The notes under the pieces were generated by a model. It did not search any database. It was given only the letters and a program-made list of their open reading frames with translations, and was not told where the DNA came from. A DNA stretch of 64,000 nucleotides from Prostheceraeus crozeri (taxonomy: Eukaryota; Platyhelminthes; Polycladida; Euryleptidae): assembly GCA_907163375.1 (NCBI GenBank), contig CAJQUW010007072.1, forward strand, positions 62,001 to 126,000, in the 5' to 3' direction. Position numbers and translations under genes: made by a program. Positions 56,701 to 64,000 of this stretch are shown here, piece after piece. The first letter of the stretch is position 1; each line of letters begins with the position of its first letter.

Positions 56701-56823
56701 TATACCTTAGTATCCAGTATTAAATAGTTTGAAATAGTTTAAATAAAAAAATTAAAAAAAAATAAATAGTTATTAAATTAGTTCTGATCAAATCTAAATT
56801 GAAAAAGTCTTCTTTTGCAATTT

Positions 56824-58544
56824 TGTTATTCTATTAATTAACCAAATAGCGACTTAAAAATCACCGCAAGAACGATGATAAAAGAAATAACATAGTAGTA
56901 AAAGATGCGAAGATCGATGGAGTCAATTTCATCGAATATTGTCAGCTATCTGACAGAAAACAAAAATAATGTTGATAATTGTGTTAATAATAATGATTAT
57001 GTACCACTGTGCATTAGCTCGATATGATTCAATTGAGCACATTGTGGTGCTCCTATTCTTCAAATGCTAGATGTAGGCACTTGTTCAGGATATTCGACGT
57101 CATTGCAATCAATGAAATACACAGAGAAAATCAAATCCTGACGTAACTATACTTTTCAGCAGAAACGTTCACCATGAACTGCAAAGTTGACCAGGGACTG
57201 TAAAGTGCTGAGTAAGGACTGTAAATTTGAACAGGAACTGTAAAGTAATGTTCATGAGCTACTGAGGGCTCATAAATTTTCAAATATGAATTGTGTATCT
57301 CAAACGCTGTTTGCCTTGTATCTTGCCAGCCGCGTCCAGTCCGCGGAAATTGGAAATAAAATGATTATTCTGCTCTTTGACTGAACAGCTGTTGGATGGC
57401 AGCTGCAAGTAAGCGATGAGCGACAGACTATCCGCATGCAGTCTCTGCTGACGGACGGATCTTCATAACGTGCAGTTCAACCATCTTGCTTGCATTTTGT
57501 TTTTCTTGATCTCTAAGGTGCTCGATACCTTACAGTGGAAGCTTTTTGCAGATGAAATATGCAGCGATTTAGAAAACAATGTTACCAGTTGCCTGATATA
57601 AAGAGTATTTGAATCAACTAAGGCTGAGGAGTAAGCTAGTTTGCATTTAAATTATATAAAATCTTTCGGGTCACAAATTTAGTTCATATATGCTTCAGGG
57701 ACCCGTAATGCGACCTACTTGGTCATTAAAGGTTTCACTGATGAAGCACACTGACACTTATATCCTCCTGTAAAAAAGATCTATATTTTATACTTTATAT
57801 GCTTATGTAAACGCGTATGCAATGTCATGGTGTGGTTAACAATTCATGACATATACTCGCACGAATTTCTTCTCATTTGATGTTTGAGATTGAGACTATC
57901 TTTCTAGCATTAGAGACAATCTTCATAGATTTAATTATTACCATTAAATTTATGAAACATTATTTATTCATTACAGTGTTTTATCAATTATTTATCCTTT
58001 AACGTACCAACGTGACTACTACTAGACTGAATACTCGTTAATATAACCAGTGAAAATCATTATTTCATTTCAATGTGCAGCGTATATGCTAAAATTCGTC
58101 GTTTACTGGAAAAAAAGTGAGAGATAATTCCCATAAGCACCACCCGTATAGTTATACATCATATACAATATGCAAGGTAAGCTCAGTTGCAATATAAAAC
58201 ACTATAAATAAACTTATTGTTTCAGTCTTGTTTTGGTGACGAATGCTCGTAACGTTTTTGACGTTGACATTAATGAATGCAATGTGCAATCGGACACGTG
58301 ACGCTGCATCAGCTCATCTCTTAAATACAACATTAAATACGTAATGTTTGTGGTCTATAAATGCGGAAAAAATTGAGCCCTGGAATCTGATAAACTCAAG
58401 GCATTGGTAAAAATGATTCCAGATCACAATCAGGATTTAGCTTATACAGAGCTGATCACAAAAAACGGACCACCTCAATTTCATTGAAATTCAATCTATT
58501 TTCATGCCTTCCAATTGTGTCACAAATCAACGTGCCATATATCA
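56824..58544. other. 1.7 kb without a recognisable gene
   Basis: At 57178-57260 the word GGACTGTAAAGT and variants recur four times about 25-30 bp apart, a short decayed tandem repeat. No frames of note. Confidence 0.4.
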
Positions 58545-58819
58545 TTCGAGAGTTTGCATCCTCAGCTTAAAAATGAGCTATGATAGACTTGTATCCTTTC
58601 GTCGATTAAAGCAACTGTGGGCTGGAATCAAAATAATAATGAATAGGAGAGAAAAAATTATTCTTCCTTTCATACTGCGCCTTCTTCTGCAAGGCCTTTC
58701 ACCGATTCTTATCAAACGGAAACGTCGGAATACATTTGATGCATGAAAAGGGTGTCCTACTGTAGTTAACAAAGTCATAAAATCAAAAATCAATATGTAA
58801 ATCAATTACACGGTAACAT

Positions 58820-60071
58820 GAGCGTTGCTACAGTGTCTTTCTGCACACAAAGAATTGGTCGGAGCTCACTAACAAGGTGAAGAGAAGAGTCCGAGCTGCA
58901 AAGGCCCTCGCGTTCCTGTGTGTTGAACCGACGTTCCTCTACCTCACACGGAGAATTCCCTCGCGCTCTCTCAAGGACCTGTTGCCCCTCTCATGTACGT
59001 CTAGCCTTGTTTACAGTTTCACATGCAACTGCGGAGACGGTCACATCGGACGTACTGAGAAGTGGCTATCCAAGAGAATCGACGAGCACCTGCCTGCTTG
59101 GGTGATGACGGGATGCATGACGAGGTCTCGTCCTGCAGCCAGAACGAGTTTCTGCAAGGAACAAGGCCGAAAATGAGACTTTCACAGAATGATGTACATC
59201 CTAAGCCTACTACGAATCGGAACTTCTGCCGAGTTCTAGTGAGTTCCTCTTCTTGTCAGACAAGATCAAAGAAAAGCACATGTAAATCCAATGGGACGAA
59301 GATTGCAATTTTTGGCTAAAATAAAATTTTGTATGTTCTCTCTGATTCAACGTAAAGTACTCAGTCCAGAGTCATGAATTTTGGTGTTGAATGTCTTCAG
59401 GTCATTTCCTATGATGTGCATGTGATATTACAGTATGCTTCTGATCGACAATGTGTGTGAGAATGTGGTTGAATGTGGATAAAGTAGCTCAAAATGCTTG
59501 TGTTTGCCGACATTAAGAGGCTCGCCAAATCTAACTGCGTTTAGCTATATAGACAGGGGCACATGAACATCATAGGAAATCACCTGAAGACATTCCATGC
59601 CAAAAATTATGGCTCTGGGCTTAGTACTTTTCGTTTAATCAGAGAAAACATGCAAAATTTAATTTTAGTCAAAAAATGCAATCTGCGTCCCATTGGATTT
59701 ACATGTGTTTTTCTTTGATCTTGTCTGACAAGAAGAGGAACTCACTATAACTCGGCAGACGTGCAGATTCGTAGTAGGCATAGGTGTACATCATTCTGTG
59801 AAAGTCTCATTTTCGGCCTCGTTCCCTGCAGAAACGCGTTCTGGCTGCCGGACTATAGATCGACGAGAGAACCAGCGCGGTTATAAGACACGCGGCGTCA
59901 TATCTGTCGTTCGATCGGGGAAGGCAGAAGATCGCCCATTTCGATTGTGTTGTTCGAGCGCGCCATCAACAGCTACTGCCGTATCTCGAGGCTACAATCA
60001 TACTAGTGCTCCGAACAATTCTTTGTGTACAGAAAGACACCGTAGCAACGCTCATTTTGCCGTGGAATTGA
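58820..60071 (+). pseudogene. Penelope-like element GIY-YIG tail (copy 3), split by a foldback element
   Basis: The first part (58820-59129) reads NWSELTNKVKRRVRAAKAL, a linker with SRSLKDLLPLS, then SLVYSFTCNCGDGHIGRTEKW and RIDEHLPAW. These are the linker and GIY and YIG strands of the Penelope endonuclease. Foldback copy A3 (59130-59855) interrupts it. The second part (59859-60071) resumes with TSAVIRHAAS and continues to LPYLEATIILVLRTILCVQK and LILPWN, the end of the same domain, stopping with TGA at 60069-60071. The two halves lie in different frames and the junction is slightly diverged. The reverse transcriptase is absent. Apart from the insertion no stop was seen inside the domain. 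Confidence 0.85.
59130..59855. mobile_element. Foldback family A, complete copy A3 (726 bp) inside the Penelope tail
   Basis: The left end GTCCTGCAGCCAGAACGAG and right end GCGTTCTGGCTGCCGGAC, with arms and loop, match A2 throughout. The insertion lies within the codons between the YIG part and the C-terminal helix of the Penelope endonuclease, so it postdates that element. No clear target duplication. Confidence 0.85.
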
Positions 60072-60535
60072 TTTATAATTCTTGATTTTGTGATTTTGTG
60101 ACTTTATTAACTACAGTCAGTATTCATGCATTAAATGTATTCCGACGTTTCCGCTTGACAAGAGTCGGCACGGATATAGCAGTACTCAAAATATGAAAAT
60201 CGCTCAATTTACTCGGACCAATCGTAATTTTTCAAAAAGAAAACAAGTGAGTATGATCATGAATCTGGCACGGGGAGAATGAACATTTTTCTGAGCTCTC
60301 TTTTGACTTAGTAGTCATCAAAATATCAATCAAAACTTATAAAAAATTATTGATATCGTGAAGTTATCACAAAATCATGACTTTTTGGTCGAAAATGTTA
60401 TTTGCACACTTGCTCAACAGAAATGTTATTGCTTGGCATCTTCAAAATCCTTGCGATGTGAGGAATACGAACATGTAAGCTATATTCATATGAGTTCAAT
60501 GCTTCTTTTTCAAACAATACTTGAAAGCTCGTCAA

Positions 60536-62150
60536 ACCATTAAGAGAAATAGCGGGCTCATCCATCAGGGGGTTAAGGGTGCATTCATATTTGTCATATA
60601 CACTGTGGAATGGTTTTGTTATGATTCAATTTTCCGCATTTGAAAGTACTTCGACATCTGACCTTCAAAATATCAACACAACAGCTTAAAATAACCCCGC
60701 TGCACATTTAAAGTCATAATTTAAACATTTCATTTATTTAGCCACTTACAGGTCTCTTAGAAGTACAGCACTGGTTTAATATAATTGCCATATTTGTTCG
60801 TTGCCAAATCACATGTATCGGTGACAAATTAAATATCACGTCTTACATTCCATCTTTGAGTTTTTGACTTCAATTTATTATGGAGCCATCTTTTATGACG
60901 AATCAATGACCACGTAATCAGATGCTTAATGAAGCAAAGAATTTGCGATTGATAGTGATCATAAATCTAGAATTGCACGCGATCGGGTATAGACGAATTG
61001 TTTGGTCTGTTTATCAAATCGTTTATAGAAACGATTAAATCATTTTGCTTTTCTAGGCCACTAAGTTTGCGACACAAGTGCATGGTCGGTTCGATTTACT
61101 ACCTTTAGCGATTCCCCATTACCCTAATACCCCTCTCCCTCTACCATCACACGATATACTTGATATCGAGCTAAGGGCATGCTGCTAGTTATAACCAGTC
61201 TCTTATCTTATGTGTGAAAGAATTGTAACGATCTTCTTCATCGCTTAAACCTGGACTGATATCTCTAATGAATTTGTTTATAAAAGTTTTACATACCACT
61301 GCCAACTATTTGTTTAAGATATCACTGTCAAAATTAAGCTCTGAATATCTCTGAACCTTGCTCGTATTCATATAATTGTCTGTTCATTATGCTGCACATC
61401 CGTAAGTGAAAAAACGGCAAATTTTTGGTATAGATGAAAACAAAATCGGACTTTTAGATGTAATTTTTCATTGCTTCTACATTTGCACCGAAGAAAATAT
61501 CGATGCAGTTTCTTGTACACCCGAAAATGTTTTCATGATTAATTTTGTATTGACGAATAAGTTTGAAATGCTCCTTCCCATTAGAACTTCCGATATGAAG
61601 TAAAAACTAATCTTTGACATTTCTAATAAGTCTACACCTCTCATTATTGGGTTTTCCTCAAATTTGATAAATTTCTTCGCGGATTTGATAATTTCTTTTG
61701 AAAAGTGCATGGTTTCATTAATTACTTCATGAAGAAAACAAAATAATAACACAACAGTGAATAAATAAATCAATAGAGCTTTCGAATTAGCCCATCTGTG
61801 AGTGACATTCGGTCATGTAGTATCTTCGTCCTTCGATGACCAAAATACATGTACACTTTCATCGATAGAATTCAGATATGAGGTGTCATAGCTTTAATGT
61901 TCCATACTCATCAAGTTAAATAACAAGCTGAGGACTCGAAATTGAAAGGAAGGGACTCTCATTGAAAAGGAGTGGAAGCAGAAAAGGGGTAAATTGAAAC
62001 GAAAAATCAGAAGAGGTCATCACATTGTTCTCTCCTGCGTATAAAGTTTAAGATTGAGACACACGCAAATTGGATAGTTAGTGAAATAAGTTAAGTTGAA
62101 GCCAGTGCTCATGTTAGATCTGAAATAGGGTAGGTCAGGTATGTTCGTCG
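60536..62150. other. 1.6 kb without a recognisable gene
   Basis: Short overlapping frames at 61406-61603 (+) and 61477-61773 (-) have no motif. Nothing else was recognised. Confidence 0.35.
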
Positions 62151-62154
62151 GATG

Positions 62155-62215
62155 CAGTATATTCTACTAACGTGCGACGTTTCGGCAATATCGCCAATAT
62201 ATTGATCATCAGAGT
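62155..62215 (-). other. Stem-loop with GAAACGTCG motif, Penelope-like
   Basis: On the minus strand CTGATGATC is followed by CAATATATTGGCGATATTG (a self-pairing segment), then CCGAAACGTCGCACG, and a CGTCG...CGACG pair closes the far side. CTGATGA followed by a stem and GAAAC is reminiscent of the hammerhead ribozyme core found at Penelope-like element ends. The strand order here does not satisfy all hammerhead positions, so it is a resemblance only. Confidence 0.3.
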
Positions 62216-63102
62216 CTCTGGATGGTTGCTCCATCGACTTCCCATCGCCTTTACGTCCCAGCGCAAAATTTCACAAGTACTGATTCACTGATGTGTTCAC
62301 GTTAGGACCTTGCTTAAAAAATTCGAGCCCAAGATCCATAGAATAGAGAGCTTATCTCTGAATTATCACCAAAAATGAAAGAATATATGAAAAATATTAA
62401 AATAATCAATCATCCTCAAGAAAGGGTGGAATGAGGTTTAATAATTACGCATTTTCAAGTCTTAAACTTATTAGACTCCGATATGACGTAAGTATAATCA
62501 GGTAGGCCTACGAGTAGTGCAATGATTGTGATTGGAAGCCGGTCTTGTCTACGTCTGGCTTGAAACTTCGACAAGGGTGCGTATAGACATAAGTGCTCAG
62601 AAACCTTAAAAAGCAATCAATTGCTTGTAAACCAAGCAGCGATTCGACTAAGGAAAAGCGGCCAATTTAAGAGTGGATAATCATCATCACTAAATAACTC
62701 AATCATTCACGTTTTGTTACGTGAATTTGAGTAACATTGAAGGCATCCAAGTTATTTGTATATTCATCGTTGAAATTAACTGAGTGTCGAGAAATCGCTT
62801 ATTGCTTGACGAGAAGCTCAAAGTGTCAGATATTTGGATTGAATTTAATCAAAATAAAGAAGAGAAAATTAACTAAAAAGGAGAGCAAAGGGAAAATGCG
62901 AATTAAATGAAAAATACAAATTTTAGAAGTTGAAAACCTACAGTTTAAATATAACACAAATAGATATTTAAGACTATTGTACTGAAAACTGTTGTGAAAT
63001 TAGAAATAGAAATTGACTTTCAGGGAAAACTTTGGTAACTATCGATACCAACTATTTTGTTTATCTTTCAACTCTCATGTTTAGCTTTCCAAATCGTTAG
63101 GT
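62216..63102. other. No recognisable feature
   Basis: A+T-rich with no frame or repeat of note. Confidence 0.4.
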
Positions 63103-63462
63103 ATGACAACTTCAAATACTTCTAAAGATAGCCAGATAGTTAACTCATGCTCTATTTTCGTTATATTTCTCGTAATATTTGTACTAAGTGCTGCGGTAAT
63201 GAAAGTTTCCAGACTTGAACAACTTAATAAGTTAATATCTGGAAGTCGATACATTTATTTGGGAAAAATTGCCGGTATATTAATTATTCACATCAATTTC
63301 GTTCCTTTATGTGCTTATCGACAGCATTCTCCGGCGTTTTTCCGGAATGAAAGCCTTCATCAAAATGAACATCTTCGAACCCAGAATTTCTGGGAGAGAT
63401 TTTTATATTTTATCGATCATTCTTCCAAGAGATACCTTAATTTTGCATTGAAGATGAAATGA
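63103..63462 (+). CDS. Unrecognised 119-codon frame with a hydrophobic segment
   Basis: It opens with ATG and reads without interruption to TGA at 63460-63462. Residues 12-33 (including IFVIFLVIFVLSAAVM) could span a membrane, and a second, weaker hydrophobic run (IAGILIIHINFVPLC) follows near 55-70. No family was recognised. The region is A+T-rich and has no splice signals or neighbours that would support a gene, so it may be chance. Confidence 0.15.
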   Translation: MTTSNTSKDSQIVNSCSIFVIFLVIFVLSAAVMKVSRLEQLNKLISGSRYIYLGKIAGILIIHINFVPLCAYRQHSPAFFRNESLHQNEHLRTQNFWERFLYFIDHSSKRYLNFALKMK

Positions 63463-64000
63463 AAGATTTGAAAAACTGTAGCCTCAATTGTTGTTTCAAT
63501 ACTGAATCATATTTTCCTTATTTCAGCATTGGAATCAATTTCCGGTGCAGTTAGATAATAGCCTTTGGCACAGATCTCCTCCACATAGATCCAATGACAA
63601 CTGGTTATTAGTAGATAAGCGTGGTCATCGCGATATCTCAATATTTTGCTATATTTTTCGAGTTGCAATTTGCTTATTGTTATTGTAGGACAGCATGCCG
63701 AATTTTCTTGAAGGTTTTCACTGCATAAGTTTGACAAGTATTTTCCAATCAAAATTTAGTTCATTATTATGACCTACTTTTTGGATTAATGATGTTACGT
63801 AAGTATTCCTCATTCACATCAGTTTTAAAGATAAGATTTAACTGCACAATCATGTAGGCTACATATCGTCTGCATTTAATCAGAAATCGTTAGTTAATAC
63901 AGGAAGTTGATTCACTTTGTTTAGTACACACGTCAAAGAAACATGCGTATATTATGTAAATCAAATTAAGTGGGATCATAAGGTCAATGAATTTTTGTTT
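63463..64000. other. No recognisable feature
   Basis: The minus-strand 81-codon frame at 63507-63752 has no motif. Nothing else was seen to the window end. Confidence 0.4.

Larger units (their letters stand above)
54788..56823. repeat. Outer foldback whose loop received the D-D-35-E transposon
   Basis: 54788-54830 (with GCAAAGAAGACTTTCAATTT and TTTGATCAGAACTA) is the inverse of 56779-56823 (TTAGTTCTGATCAAAT and AAATTGAAAAAGTCTTCTTTTGC). Removing the transposon at 54831-56700 leaves these ~44-bp arms around a loop of about 77 A+T-rich bases. The simplest reading is that a small hairpin element was the insertion target. An alternative is that the arms are outer parts of a longer transposon end. 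Confidence 0.55.
58702..60170. repeat. 45-bp inverted repeats flanking a Penelope fragment
   Basis: 58702-58746 (with AAACGGAAACGTCGGAATAC and TTTGATGCATGA) is the near-perfect inverse of 60125-60170 (TTCATGCATTAAATG and TATTCCGACGTTTCCGCTTG). Penelope-like elements are known for terminal repeats in variable orientation, so these may be the element's own ends. A separate foldback carrier is the alternative. Confidence 0.65.
58545..60535 (+). repeat. Dispersed repeat family B, copy B2, split by nested insertions
   Basis: 58545-58600 (CATCCTCAGCTT, AATGAGCTATGATA) and 60175-60530 (TACTCAAAATATGAAAATCGC, GAGCTCTCTTTTGACT, CTTCAAAATCCTTGCGATG) match consecutive parts of copy B1 at 43655-44097. 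The roughly 1.5 kb between them is an insertion flanked by inverted repeats and holding a Penelope fragment, which in turn is split by foldback copy A3. Confidence 0.55.

Noticed and set aside
62155..62215. Confirmed hammerhead ribozyme
   Set aside because: CTGATGA and GAAAC are present, but stem II does not directly join them and the cleavage-site side is not satisfied; kept only as a resemblance.
1..64000. Bacterial or viral gene clusters, toxin-antitoxin or defence systems
   Set aside because: No operons, ribosome-binding sites or phage-like genes; everything recognisable is an animal transposable element or a repeat.

Overview
This is an A+T-rich piece of animal nuclear DNA, most likely from an invertebrate. 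The evidence is the repertoire: Penelope-like retroelement tails with GIY-YIG endonuclease domains, CR1/Jockey-like LINE tails, Tc1/mariner and hAT DNA transposons, many foldback elements, tRNA-derived repeats and minisatellites, with no operons and no long host reading frame. The species cannot be named from this. Nothing prokaryotic, organellar or viral was recognised.

Layout. 0-7 kb: a decayed Penelope tail on the minus strand at the left edge, a LINE tail (about 1.7-2.1 kb), broken copies of foldback family A (2.3-3.6 kb), a 0.43 kb inverted-repeat element and a possible hAT transposase remnant (6.2-6.7 kb). 7-21 kb: mostly unrecognisable sequence, with a short family E element and a complete Tc1 transposon whose transposase has one frameshift (11.8-13.5 kb). 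21-31 kb: a tRNA-like sequence, a dead Tc1 fragment, a 1.2 kb inverted-repeat element with possible TTAA target sites, an old family A copy containing palindromes, a 69-bp minisatellite and a non-autonomous hAT element with a perfect 8-bp target duplication. 33-46 kb: a foldback element whose core is a 35-bp satellite, another large foldback, a second Penelope tail, a Tc1 C-terminal fragment, the long copy of family E, two long direct repeats about 4 kb apart and two more family A copies. 48-64 kb: a decayed tandem repeat, a LINE tail, family A copy A2, an almost intact D-D-35-E transposon inside the loop of a foldback (54.8-56.8 kb), and a nest in which family A copy A3 splits a Penelope endonuclease domain that itself appears to lie inside another repeat (58.5-60.5 kb).

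How it works together: no host pathway can be read here. The window is best read as intergenic or intronic DNA built by successive layers of mobile elements. Nearly all coding remnants carry stops, frameshifts or truncations. The best-preserved protein is the minus-strand transposase at 55.4-56.5 kb, whose catalytic triad is intact and whose only visible lesion is a frameshift at a 4-bp repeat near the N-terminus. Its ends carry arrays of a TTTCAG motif spaced about 21 bp apart, which is the most unusual organised structure seen. The 35-bp palindromic satellite inside a foldback at 33.1-33.65 kb is the second.
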